Shown piece after piece: positions 1-7,996 of a stretch of 17,969 nucleotides of DNA. This DNA is from Stephanodiscus triporus (taxonomy: Eukaryota > Bacillariophyta > Thalassiosirophyceae > Thalassiosirales > Thalassiosiraceae): assembly GCA_036939755.1 (NCBI GenBank), contig JALLAZ010000471.1, positions 1 through 17,969 on the forward strand. Reading direction: 5' to 3'. The notes under the pieces were generated by a model. It ran no database searches and was not told where the DNA came from. It worked only from the letters and a program-made list of their open reading frames with translations. The position numbers and the translations under genes were made by a program. Every line of letters starts with the position of its first letter. The stretch's first letter is position 1.

Positions 1-717
1 ATTCATATAACACACCATACCTACAACATTGCACTGACAAAAAAAACAGTTTGAAAACATTGTTTACTTATGAAATTCTCCAGTGCAGCCCCTATTTTAG
101 GTTCTACGTTTAATTTCATGATGGTAATATATTTGTAGTTGACAAGTTAAGAAATAAATTTCAATTTACGATGACTTAACTTTACGATTTAATATTTAAT
201 ATGAAATGAAAACAATTCTCCACCCCCCTTAATCACAAAAATAGGCGAACCCAGTCTTGCGCCACGCGTTCCGGCGCGTCTCCGCAGAGATGTTTGCCTT
301 GGCGGCGAGGATCCACCCCACGATAACGCGGCGTGTCGTTTTTTTGAGCGGCTGGTTGGGATCCTGTAGAAAGAGCCAGTTGTTGTATTGCTCCTTGACC
401 TTTGCCTTGAAGGACTTGTTGAATCCCACGTCGACCGGCTGGACGAGGCCGGTGCATCCGGGGGGGATAAACTCCACCTCCACGCCGAGCGCTTGGATCG
501 TGCTGATGACAGAGCCCATCATGTGGACTCGGAAGGAGTCCAGGTAGAGAAGCGGCACGATTCCGGGGGGGGGCGTCGCAATGTACGGCGCGCTAGGACC
601 TCCTGCACCCACTCGAGCATTATGTCTTCAGTGAACTATGCCTTCGGCTGGACCTTGTACACCGTTCCCTCGGGATAAGTCCCAATTTCGCGGCGTTCGA
701 TCGTCCCCCCCTTTTCC

Positions 718-861
718 CTACAACAAGAATAAGAAGATGAATGGTGAGTATTTTGATGTAATATTTTTTGACAACACACGCAACTTACTCTGAAAGACTA
801 GCATCGAGATGAATGGTGAGTATATTTGATGTAATATTTTTTGACAACACACGCAACTTAC
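718..861 (-). other. probable intron inside the transposase pseudogene
   Basis: On the minus strand the transposase reads ...FKG and then meets GTAAGT at 861. A good acceptor with an upstream pyrimidine run (TTCTTATTCTTGTTGTAG) ends at 718, and recognisable transposase sequence resumes just after it (GGTIERREIGTYPEG in one frame). Removing 718-861 keeps the Gly codon, but the following G run is one base short for the frame. A second GTAAGT at 788 comes from a 73-bp tandem duplication, so the ancestral intron was probably about 71 bases. Confidence 0.65.
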
Positions 862-880
862 CCTTAAATACTAGCATCGA
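735..880. repeat. 73-bp tandem duplication (two copies)
   Basis: Two adjacent copies (about 735-807 and 808-880) share nearly the whole unit, including GAATGGTGAGTAT and GACAACACACGCAACTTAC. Differences are one inserted base and a few substitutions around the CTCTGAAAGA/CCCTTAAATA segment. The unit carries the minus-strand splice donor GTAAGT, so the donor exists twice. Confidence 0.9.
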
Positions 881-1550
881 AGGGACCCTCCTGCCCGATG
901 CCGTGATGGTGGCGGCGACAGTGATGCGCTGTCCGTCGTTCGCCGCCGAATGCAGGTTAATCGTCCTTGCGCCGACCACATCGATGGTGACGCTATCCTC
1001 CATCAAATGGTAGACGGGTGTTTGATCCATGTTGATGACAAAGTCTTCGTGCCGGCATGCATCGTTTGTGCGAGGGATTTGGACCTCGAGGTGGGCAAGA
1101 GCCTCCTCGCGCACTTCCCCAGGAAGTCACTGAGCCTTGTGGGTTGTGACTTGGTGAGTCATGTTGTTCTTGGCAAGAAAGCAAGAAATCGCAACCTTGC
1201 GAGCCTTGACACTTTTCTCACAAAACTTGGGTTTCAACGCACCAACCTTGCGCACGAGACACATTCTTGTCACAGGGAAACCCTTATTGCGCCAGTGAGT
1301 GATGAACTCAAGGAGCTCATCATTGATGTCTTCAAGGATACTCATTGGGCCCTTGTGGAGGGAGATTCTCCACAAGGGAATCCGATTGGGCAGTCTTGTT
1401 GTTCGTCCAACTCACAAGATTGTTGCAATGAACTCCAAGCCGCGCAGCAGCGACACCAAGGGTGATGTTTTCCTCCATCAGCATCTTGTCAACAGCATGG
1501 ACAATTTTCATTTTCTCAACGGAAGAATACCTCTGCCTCTTAAAGGGGCG

Positions 1551-1702
1551 GGCATGGCCGATGCTGCCTGGATTGTAGATGAGTCTCATTTTGCTTGCAA
1601 GTGTTGGAGATTTGTGAGTGTTTGTAGGCATGGCCGATGCCGCCTGGATTGTAGATGAGTCTCATTTTGCTTGCGAGTGTTGGAGATTTGTGAGTGTTTG
1701 TG
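1551..1702. repeat. 76-bp tandem duplication at the transposase N-terminus
   Basis: GGCATGGCCGATGC starts at 1551 and again at 1627. The two 76-bp units differ at about three positions (T/C, A/G, and the last base). Each holds a minus-strand ATG followed by codons for MRLIYNPG (ATG at 1589 and 1665). Because 76 is not a multiple of three, the outer copy cannot extend the protein in frame. Confidence 0.9.
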
Positions 1703-1987
1703 TTTTGTGATACGCCGCCGAAGAGAGAGGGTGCTGAGCAGTAGGGCACCAACGCAGGACTAGATGCGCCAAAAAAAAATCGAAAAAAGGAATATTTTAG
1801 ATACATGCTCAAGAAAATCATGTCGTAAACAACAGTGCAGTGTATTCTACTACGGTAGGATAGAATGTGCACCAGCCTAGCCATATGTGCGTGCCAGCCA
1901 GCCCAATGCTACAGTCACGAGCTACATATGTAGCTTGTACCAAACACTTGCAAGTTTCAATTAGTGGAACTTGTAAAAAAGACTTGT

Positions 1988-2104
1988 AAGAAAACTTGCA
2001 ACGCAAATGAGTTGTCCAAAAACATGCAACACATTTACACTTAGTACAAAAGCCACTTATTCCTACGTGAAGCATTGCAACTCATTTGCGTTGCTTGTTT
2101 TCTT
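1988..2104. repeat. 27-bp inverted repeat, 63-bp loop
   Basis: The left arm 1988-2014 and right arm 2078-2104 are reverse complements at 25 of 27 positions; the inner 17 bases (GCAACGCAAATGAGTTG and its complement) match perfectly. This could be a small foldback element or the remains of one. No target-site duplication was found. Confidence 0.8.
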
Positions 2105-2121
2105 GCAACTCATTTACACCA

Positions 2122-2187
2122 GAACTTGTAAGGAACTTGCAAGGAACTTGAAAGGAACTTGCAAGGAACTTGAAAGGAACTTGCAAG
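2122..2187. repeat. 11-bp minisatellite, six units
   Basis: Six consecutive units of GAACTTGNAAG. The variable base runs T, C, A, C, A, C, so the later units form a 22-bp higher-order period, suggesting growth by duplication of a two-unit block. It lies in non-coding DNA. Confidence 0.9.
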
Positions 2188-2493
2188 CAAACTTGTTAAG
2201 TTCTGTACCAAGTAACATACACAAAAAATCTGCCCATTGATGAAAAAAGATCCATTCCCGTCAAAAACTCTCTCACGGTAGATATGAACAGCACTCTCAT
2301 GCCACACAAAACGTGAGAATCTTGACCTCCACCGCTGCCATATCTTCTGCCTCTTCTGCAGTCACCATCAACGACGTCAATTCCGACGACAACGGGAAGA
2401 GGAGGTGGTCGGTGACCTTGTCATCTCAAGCAATGACGATGACAACTCAAGTGATGACAAGACCACAACGTGAGTGACACCAAACATGACGAT

Positions 2494-2863
2494 GAATTTT
2501 ACTGGACGTCCCGGATTGTCGGGACGGCATAGATGGAGGACCGCCGCCTCTGTGAGCTCTTTGGGGAACACAGCATGGAGATTGTTGTCAATCTGTGGGA
2601 ATTGATGTTTATGAACAATCTCCTCCCCAAGAAAAGCAAGCCGAAGCATCTGCTTTGGATGCTATATTTTTTGAAGGTCTACCTTTGAGAGGGCCTTGCT
2701 TGCTCCACTGTTGGCGGGCCGGGGGGTGCCATTGATCCAAAGACTTTATTGAGTGCATAGGCAAGCTGGTGGACAATGTGGTAAGTAAGGTTTATTGTCC
2801 TGTTCCTTCGACCATCGTCTTCCACCCCGCTGCCCCTTCCACCCGCCAGATTGTCTTCGAAAG
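2494..2863 (+). pseudogene. decayed Harbinger/HARBI1-like transposase, N-terminal part
   Basis: One plus-strand frame reads EFYWTSRIVGTA, a TAG, MEDRRLCELFGEHSMEIVVN, LWELMFMNNLLPKKSKPKHL, LWMLYFLKVYL, a TGA, then EGLACSTVGGPGGAIDPKT. A frame change gives CIGKLVDNV. This run (FGEH...LW...LLP...PKHLLW.L.FLKVYP...GG..GAIDPKT) is typical of the region before the first catalytic Asp of HARBI1-like (DDE_Tnp_4) transposases. A GT-AG intron at 2781-2849 joins LVDNV to IVFERF, after which the sequence stops at the inverted repeat beginning 2864. In-frame stops, a frameshift and loss of the catalytic half make it a dead copy. The family call is from memory of the motif pattern. Confidence 0.65.
2781..2849 (+). 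other. probable 69-nt intron in the HARBI1-like remnant
   Basis: Donor GTAAGTAAG at 2781 and pyrimidine-rich acceptor CCCTTCCACCCGCCAG ending at 2849. Removing it joins DNV to IVFER, the expected transposase sequence, which supports a real ancestral intron. Confidence 0.6.
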
Positions 2864-3267
2864 GTTTGGCATAAATTTACCACCCCCAAATTGGGGGCAA
2901 ATGCACCGCGACCCCTGGTGGGCTAACGAACATATTTTATGGGTTGCAAGGACTAGTTTAATGTGTGAACTAGTCCTTGCAATCATAAAATATGCCATGG
3001 CACCACTGGAAGTTGGCCCTGATAGAAGGTCTGATTAATGAGTGAATTTACTTAAGTAAATTTAAAATAAACTAAAAATGGAAATCTGTTAAGTAAAGGT
3101 GCTTTCCTTTAAGTAAACTAAAATCAATCATATCTAAGCCAATATTGATCGCCATACCATGCCCCAATTGAGACTTCCTATTTTTTCAACCTGCTGAACA
3201 ATAGTCTCAGTGGGAGGGAATCAAAATTCTCAATTTTCAGGGACCCAATGGTAAATTCATGCCAAAC
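2864..3267. mobile_element. MITE-like unit with 18-bp terminal inverted repeats
   Basis: GTTTGGCATAAATTTACC at 2864-2881 is the reverse complement of 3250-3267 at 17 of 18 positions, giving a unit of about 404 bp. Inside are a 27-28 bp stem-loop (2931-2994), the palindromic stretch CCCCCAAATTGGGGG (2883-2897), and a perfect 18-bp palindrome AATTTACTTAAGTAAATT (3045-3062). No coding region is seen. The left end falls exactly where the HARBI1-like remnant stops. No clear target-site duplication was found, so the superfamily is open and the ends may have eroded. Confidence 0.5.
2931..2994. repeat. long near-perfect stem-loop
   Basis: The arms 2931-2958 and 2968-2994 pair along their whole length except for a GGG/GA difference after the tenth base; the loop is only 9 bases (TAATGTGTG). 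The core TTGCAAGGACTAGTT is perfect. Such a tight hairpin could form in RNA or in single-stranded DNA. Confidence 0.9.
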
Positions 3268-4071
3268 GTACAGTACGTATGTAGAGTCTGAGACAGGTAC
3301 CCTATCCTACTCTTCGTTACCACATCTCCATATTGTGTTCTTTTTGAGTGCATTATTTCTGCGCATGATGGCGCTGGCAGCCACTGGCTTGTAATGGTGC
3401 CATCGCCACAGCGGCGCCTAGTCTAAGCATGGATACCTCATCTAGAGGTCCGAGGTAAGGTTACCTACGCTTGGCTTGGGCGGATTCGAGTGGGGAAGGG
3501 GCAAAAAATGTAATAGTATTACTCCAGATTAGACAACCAGCATACTGTTGGATTCGTCTTGTTGCGCTGAATTGTTTTGGTGTATCCCCCATTTTCTTAA
3601 AACAATTGCATCAATCTCGAATTTGATCTTACCTACTTTGCTAATTACAATAGATTTAGTGTCTGGTGCTTACACCTTGGTGGTACTCTAACTAGATATG
3701 TTGCAGCTAATGTCAAATATGCGTAAATATCAAATATTGACACTTTTTCCTGCAACTCCTCAACAGGTCCAACAGATTTGTGGTCGAATTCCGACAATTA
3801 CCTGGTTAAAGTTGCAAATCGGGCATGTTCGATATAGCTGCAACAGATACTCAGATAAAAAAGCTTATGCTTAGCTCAGCATGGATATTGAGTCCTATGT
3901 ACATACTACTTGTACCTTAAGAAAGTGTGATGCCCCCTTTCTTCATCTGCCACATGGAGGCAGCAGAGCTGCTCGCGCTGCTCACCATTGTTGACGAAAT
4001 TGGCGGTCACCAGCATCACTGGCAACCAAACGCTAGTCAATGGATGCCACCTCACCCATGAAGGATGCGTT
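3268..4071. other. intergenic, no gene or RNA recognised
   Basis: About 800 bases of AT-rich sequence with stops in all frames except short chance frames. I saw no tRNA cloverleaf, no repeat array and no recognisable transposon protein fragment. Confidence 0.5.
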
Positions 4072-4161
4072 GGACTTGTCCCCAAAGGGACTTGTCCCCA
4101 AAGGGACTTGTCCCCGAAGGGACTTGTCCCCGAAGGGACTTGTCCCCGAAAGGGACTTGTT
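4072..4161. repeat. 16-bp minisatellite forming a chain of five hairpins
   Basis: Units of GGACTTGTCCCCRAAG start at 4072, 4088, 4104, 4120, 4136 and (partial, after one inserted A) 4153. Each junction forms GTCCC-loop-GGGAC: a perfect 5-bp stem followed by a two-base TT (AA on the minus strand) spacer. Plus-strand loops in order are CAAA, CAAA, CGAA, CGAA, CGAAA. Read on the minus strand the third and fourth are C(UUCG)G, an exceptionally stable RNA tetraloop. All differences between units are in the loop. Confidence 0.9.
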
Positions 4162-4371
4162 CATATTCTTCTCCCTGCTCACCTTAGATAGCTGTAACTG
4201 TAATCTAAGGCTGAAAATTTCCTGCTCCATCAATTTCCCTCATTGTTTGCAAGACTCTTGCGATGGTTTCTTAAGGTACCACATTCCCTCAGGTTTTTTT
4301 TCCTTTCGCCAAGAGAACACATCATATTATTATGATGTAGTGCATTTCCTCACTTCTTTCACTGTGACTTG
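4162..4371. other. intergenic, small hairpin only
   Basis: No gene is seen. ACATCATA and TATGATGT (4319-4338) form an 8-bp stem around TTAT. Confidence 0.5.
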
Positions 4372-5490
4372 AGGACCCCGCCCACATTACATCACATTTG
4401 GTAGGGTTGATTATGCAGCTCTGGGCACACAAATAGAAAACAAAGAACATAAAGAAGAAGAAAAACATGACCAAGAAGGAGATGAAGATGATAAAGATTA
4501 TGGAGGGTTAGCTCAACAGCAAAAGCTCCCAATATCTTGTTTGATTTCTTCTATTGAGGATGATGGTTCTACTACCTGGTCAACCTTTGGTTATCATAGC
4601 AGGCAGTTTTGTAAGTTACTTGTCTCCAATTTGAATAGAGCTAGAGCCAACTCATGTAGTACTAATGTGGGTGTTTTTGTCTCTTGCAGAGCTGACCCCA
4701 AGCAGGCTGATAGTAGGCTGTCTTGTTCCTGCAAGAATATACCATGACATTACTAAGGATGCGCAAGAGTTTGGAAAACCCAACAACTTTGCCTTTGTAT
4801 ACATGGAGGAGGATCACATGCATCGTATGAGTGGCCTATTAGCAGTAGGAGGATCATGCCTACCAAACAATAAAATAGTGGCTGTCATGCAGCCAAAACT
4901 TCATCTGCGGAGTGAGTTGCTCCTGTGCAGGATTTTGTCAAGATGTTGGTTTGACTTGGGCTCTTGCATGAAGATTCATGTTGATGATCCCAATAAAGGG
5001 AATTCTTTTAAATCACTGCCTCACATTCCATACATCTGGATACTCATGAAAAATAAAAACCCAGCATCAGCACCATGGCCAATCAGGGTCTATGTCCTCA
5101 ACCAGCAGAATGGCAGTTCATATCCTCACCAACTGAGATTGTACACATGATGTGTGTGAGCTAAGAGCATGACTGGAATGAAGCCATGCAAGAGTGGCAG
5201 GGGTAGAAGGAGGTTGGATACAAGCATTTCTTTCTCTTATTGAATGACAGGCTTTCTATTACAATATGGAAGAGGCCTTGAATAAGAGGTAAATGGTTCC
5301 ATACGACCACCCTCGCCTCATCTCATTCAAATGCCATCTGAGCATTTTTAGGTTTGCAATGTGATTGTTGTAACCTACCATGCAGGCTGAAATACTTGTG
5401 AAGGAGCTGGTCGGCAAAAAGAGAAATGTTTATTTACTACTCGGCAAGACGTGGATCTTTCTACTCATGCATGAATACTTTAGGTAGTGT
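4372..5490 (+). pseudogene. broken, intron-bearing transposon-type gene of unknown family
   Basis: An open frame from about 4372 (just after a TGA) to 4610 encodes TFGRVDYAALGTQIEN, an acidic-basic stretch (KEHKEEEKHDQEGDEDDKDY) and SSIEDDGSTTWSTFGYHSRQF. After a classic intron the frame resumes at 4690 (LTPSRLIVGCLVPARIYHDI ... HVDDPNKGNSFKSLP ... WPIRVYVLNQQNGSSYP) and stops at 5148-5150. Similar-looking protein text continues in another frame with stops (DWNEAMQEWQ, GYKHFFLLLNDRLSITIWKR, about 5171-5270) and again at about 5387-5485 (AEILVKELVGKKRNVYLLLG). The splice junction makes T|AG, a stop. It reads like a decayed copy of a repeated transposon-associated gene, but no catalytic motif names the family. 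An alternative is a decayed host gene. Confidence 0.5.
4611..4689 (+). other. 79-nt spliceosomal intron, textbook signals
   Basis: Donor GTAAGT at 4611, a TACTAAT branch-point sequence at about 4659-4665, a pyrimidine tract TTTTTGTCTCTTGCAG, and acceptor AG at 4688-4689. It splits the 4372-5490 reading frame between GYHSRQF and LTPSRLI. Confidence 0.7.
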
Positions 5491-5749
5491 TATTGTCTTT
5501 AGTTACTATTGAGAACAAACAGATCAAAAGAATTGCAATCGCTATACACCTCCTCCTACCGCCCTAAAAAGGCGGCGGAAATGCTTGCGCGACCGATCAT
5601 TCTCTGTCAGAGCAACCCTTAATGCACAACAGCAGAACAATCCAACCTTCACCCCCAATGACATCTTCTACCTTCGCTACATGGCACTGAATGATGCGAG
5701 GTGGGGAGAGGCGCATCGATGGAAAAAGAGCCGACACGAGAGCCACCCA
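5491..5749. other. convergent 3' region between the broken gene and MAD1
   Basis: This lies downstream of MAD1 (minus) and downstream of the broken plus-strand gene. CCGCC-CTAAAAA-GGCGG (5559-5575) forms a 5-bp GC stem. The open plus-strand frame from 5585 mostly overlaps the MAD1 3' coding end and shows no domain, so I treat this as MAD1 3' untranslated sequence and spacer. Confidence 0.5.
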
Positions 5750-7996
5750 TCACAACACTGTCTGTTGGTCGAACAGCTGCAGGGTCACACTCGCCATGAA
5801 CCCTGGCCAGCTGCCGTGGTCCTTCACGTACATTCCGCATGGACCCTTCATGAGCAAGTGAGCCATGTCTGTATTAAGCATATCCAACTTGCTCTTTTTC
5901 TTCGGCGACCATTTGAACATCAGATGATCCCCCTCATTCGCACCGTATATAGATCGAACCGTGAATATTTGGCAATCGCTCTCGCTCCCGCCGCCCTGGG
6001 ATTGGGACATGTCGATCTTGAAGCCCGTTATTAGGTACACCCCTTGCCGGAAGAGCGCAATTTGGTTACGAAACTGCTCCTTGAGTCTCGCGTGCAGCTT
6101 CTGTGCATCGACATTGGAGGAATCGCGACTTGTCGCGGAATCGAGGCTGCCCCTGATTTTGTTGAACGGGTCAGGCGACGTCGTCGTCGTCGTACCATCT
6201 CCGCCCTTCTGGTCGGAGGGGGAGGAGGTGGCAGCGGCGGCGATTTCCGCCTCCTCGAGCCGTCGCTTTAACGAGTCGATTTCCGCCCGAAACTTCTCCT
6301 GCATCGCATCAGTCAACGGATTCGATTCCAAGTGCAAAACGCGCGTCGTGTCCGGATTGTACGACCCCTTCCCCGCGAGCGTCTCAGCCTTGGCGGCGCG
6401 GACAGCGGCAGTTTCCGCCTTGGCTCGCTCTTCCATTAGAGCATCGCGGAGCTTACGGAATTTCTCCAGGACTCGGTCGTGTTCGTCCTTCGACGATTTT
6501 TTCTCCGTCTCCAGCTCGTCGATCGTAGCCACAAGCTTGGCATTGGTCTTGGACAGGAGTTTTACTTCCTCGCGGGCGGAGTCGAGACCGAGCTGCAACC
6601 CTTCCACGTTGTTCGTTGCTCGCTCTTTGGTCGAATACTGCTGCAGAGTTGTCTCCTGACGCTCGTACGTGTCCAACAGGGAACGCATTCCTTCCGTCTC
6701 TTTCTTCCATATATTTTCCCGCGCGATGATTTTGCGATTCTCGACCTCCAATCGACTAATGCTTGCCTCTCGTTCCTGGACCGTCTCCTCCAATTTGGCA
6801 ATTGATCGAGATGCCTCGTTCAATTGCGCCTCGAGGGATCGACAGCGACGAGAATTGACTTCCGACAGCTGAGTAGCGCGCGCGATCTCCTCCTCTTGGT
6901 GCCTGGCATCGCGTTTCAGAGTCCTGAATTTGCGAACGACGGTCCAAATTTCGGGAGGCACCACGGCGGCTGCGGACGACAGCACCTCCCTTTCGGCCGT
7001 CGTTGCCGCCGCGACATTGTCGTCGTACTCTTCTAGCTCCGCTACCGACGACAACAACGCCCCACCCTCCTCCACGAGGTCGTTCCTGAATTCCGCCCAA
7101 AGGCGAGTTGCCTCCCTCCCCTCCTCCACCTGTCTCGAGAGCTGCCGCACCTCCCTTTCCAAGAGCGCGATCTTCCGCCCGCACGATGCCGCTCGCTCCC
7201 TGTCCTGCACCGCATCCTTCACGCGACTCGCGAGGCTCTCGTTTTGTCGTCGCAGTTCCCGATTGGCGCGTTCCGTCTCCGCGACCCTGATGCGCAGGTC
7301 CCTCGGTATTTCGACGACGGCCTCGCCATCGTCGTTCTTGGCCTCCACTCCCTCGCGTTTCGTTTCCAACGAACGAAGTAGCCGGGCGGCGTCGGTCGCC
7401 TTCTCCTCGGCGGATGCGCGACGAGCCTCGGCATCTCGGAGGCATCCCTCCAGTCCCCTCACCTGGTCCAACGCGGCGTCCAGCCTCTCCTGGAGGAGGG
7501 CGCACCTGCCGCGACCGCCCGCATCGCGACCGCCGTCGTCGTCGTCGTCCCCCCTCTCCATCTCCCACCGTTCCTCGTACCAGCGCACGCGCTCGAGCCA
7601 CTCCCGCCTCGATCCCTCCATGACCTCCGAGTGCCTGTCGACCTCGGCGCGAAGACGATCGATCGTCTCCCGGCTCTGCGAAGCCTCCTCGTACGCGTCC
7701 GCGAGTCGCCTCTTGAGCCGAGCCTCGGATTGGGCGGCGTCCCTGCGCTCGATGGACCGGATGGACTGGGAGTGCTCGAGCTCGGTCCGGAGGGCTCTTA
7801 TCTCGGTATGGAGGAGCATGAGGGCCGGCGACGACGACGAGGGGGCCGCGCCCGCGGCGGTCGATGAGGAGGAGGAGGAGGAGGAGGGGGAGAGTGTAGA
7901 TTGCGGAGGAGGGTGGGACCTGGACGACGGCGCGACGGTCATTTGATTGGGGTTCTCCCCTTCCTGGGGGCGGGGACGCTTGCGGTGGTCCTGCAT
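5750..7996 (-). CDS. MAD1: spindle assembly checkpoint protein Mad1
   Basis: Single exon, 748 residues, close to the roughly 720 of animal Mad1. The N-terminus is low-complexity (poly-Ser around residues 36-60). Residues of about 60-550 are Glu/Arg/Lys-rich heptad-like coiled coil, the family's dimer rod. Residues 552-560 read RVLHLESNP, matching the Mad2-interaction motif ([RK]-hydrophobic-hydrophobic...P) in spacing. A disordered linker is followed by HARLKEQFRNQIALFRQ with the conserved RLK (637-639), which binds phosphorylated Bub1 in other species, and by the globular C-terminal domain ending in TLQLFDQQTVL, very like the usual end of Mad1. Known role: Mad1 sits on unattached kinetochores and nuclear pores and templates Mad2 conversion, delaying anaphase. 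The ATG at 7996 has a good context (CACCATGC); Met19 is an alternative. The gene is GC-rich compared with its surroundings. All recognised functional motifs are intact. Confidence 0.92.
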   Translation of the reverse strand: MQDHRKRPRPQEGENPNQMTVAPSSRSHPPPQSTLSPSSSSSSSSTAAGAAPSSSSPALMLLHTEIRALRTELEHSQSIRSIERRDAAQSEARLKRRLADAYEEASQSRETIDRLRAEVDRHSEVMEGSRREWLERVRWYEERWEMERGDDDDDGGRDAGGRGRCALLQERLDAALDQVRGLEGCLRDAEARRASAEEKATDAARLLRSLETKREGVEAKNDDGEAVVEIPRDLRIRVAETERANRELRRQNESLASRVKDAVQDRERAASCGRKIALLEREVRQLSRQVEEGREATRLWAEFRNDLVEEGGALLSSVAELEEYDDNVAAATTAEREVLSSAAAVVPPEIWTVVRKFRTLKRDARHQEEEIARATQLSEVNSRRCRSLEAQLNEASRSIAKLEETVQEREASISRLEVENRKIIARENIWKKETEGMRSLLDTYERQETTLQQYSTKERATNNVEGLQLGLDSAREEVKLLSKTNAKLVATIDELETEKKSSKDEHDRVLEKFRKLRDALMEERAKAETAAVRAAKAETLAGKGSYNPDTTRVLHLESNPLTDAMQEKFRAEIDSLKRRLEEAEIAAAATSSPSDQKGGDGTTTTTSPDPFNKIRGSLDSATSRDSSNVDAQKLHARLKEQFRNQIALFRQGVYLITGFKIDMSQSQGGGSESDCQIFTVRSIYGANEGDHLMFKWSPKKKSKLDMLNTDMAHLLMKGPCGMYVKDHGSWPGFMASVTLQLFDQQTVL

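Larger units (their letters stand above)
229..1631 (-). pseudogene. decayed pogo/Tigger-like DDE transposase
   Basis: Seen on the minus strand, in order: an N-terminal helix-turn-helix stretch (from ATG at 1631, or more naturally the internal ATG at 1589; it includes VAAARLGVHCNNLVSWTN), a second CENPB/Tc5-type DNA-binding stretch (1375-1127), the first half of a DDE domain (1114-863, with INMDQTPV carrying the first Asp and VPSMLVFKG), then, after a probable intron, EWVQEVLA and the rest of the catalytic core (612-229, with LLYLDSFRVHM for the second Asp and GLVQPVDVGFNKSFK for the third). It is dead: a frameshift lies near 1350-1375, TGA at 1127-1129, a one-base loss in a G run near 707-713, TAG where the family has Trp near 633, and another frameshift near the C/G run at about 567-575. 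Motif order and the DDD-type triad fit the pogo/Tigger/jerky group; the transposase would cut and paste its own element in the nucleus. I could not find its terminal inverted repeats. Confidence 0.85.
1703..2350. other. intergenic, AT-rich, no gene seen
   Basis: No convincing reading frame. The stretch is dominated by scattered copies of the short motif ACTTGCAA/ACTTGTAA, with an inverted repeat and an 11-bp minisatellite listed separately. Confidence 0.6.

Noticed and set aside
4072..4161. CRISPR array
   Set aside because: Units are contiguous 16-bp repeats with no unique spacers, and the genome is eukaryotic.
3988..4372. Protein-coding frames over the 16-bp minisatellite (GLVPKGTCPQRDLSPK type)
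   Set aside because: A 16-bp period cycles through all frames and opens them by chance; no sequence outside the repeat supports coding.
5585..6034. 149-codon plus-strand frame at the MAD1 3' end
   Set aside because: More than half overlaps MAD1 antisense; the remaining part has no domain or homology I recognise.
6756..7601. 281-codon Arg/Gly-rich frame on the minus strand
   Set aside because: It is an alternative frame of MAD1 with compositional Arg/Gly bias; the Mad1 frame carries the recognisable motifs.
6930..7946. 338-codon Ser/Arg-rich frame on the plus strand
   Set aside because: It is the antisense shadow of the GC-rich MAD1 coding region; it is Ser/Arg/Ala-rich by composition and shows no domain.
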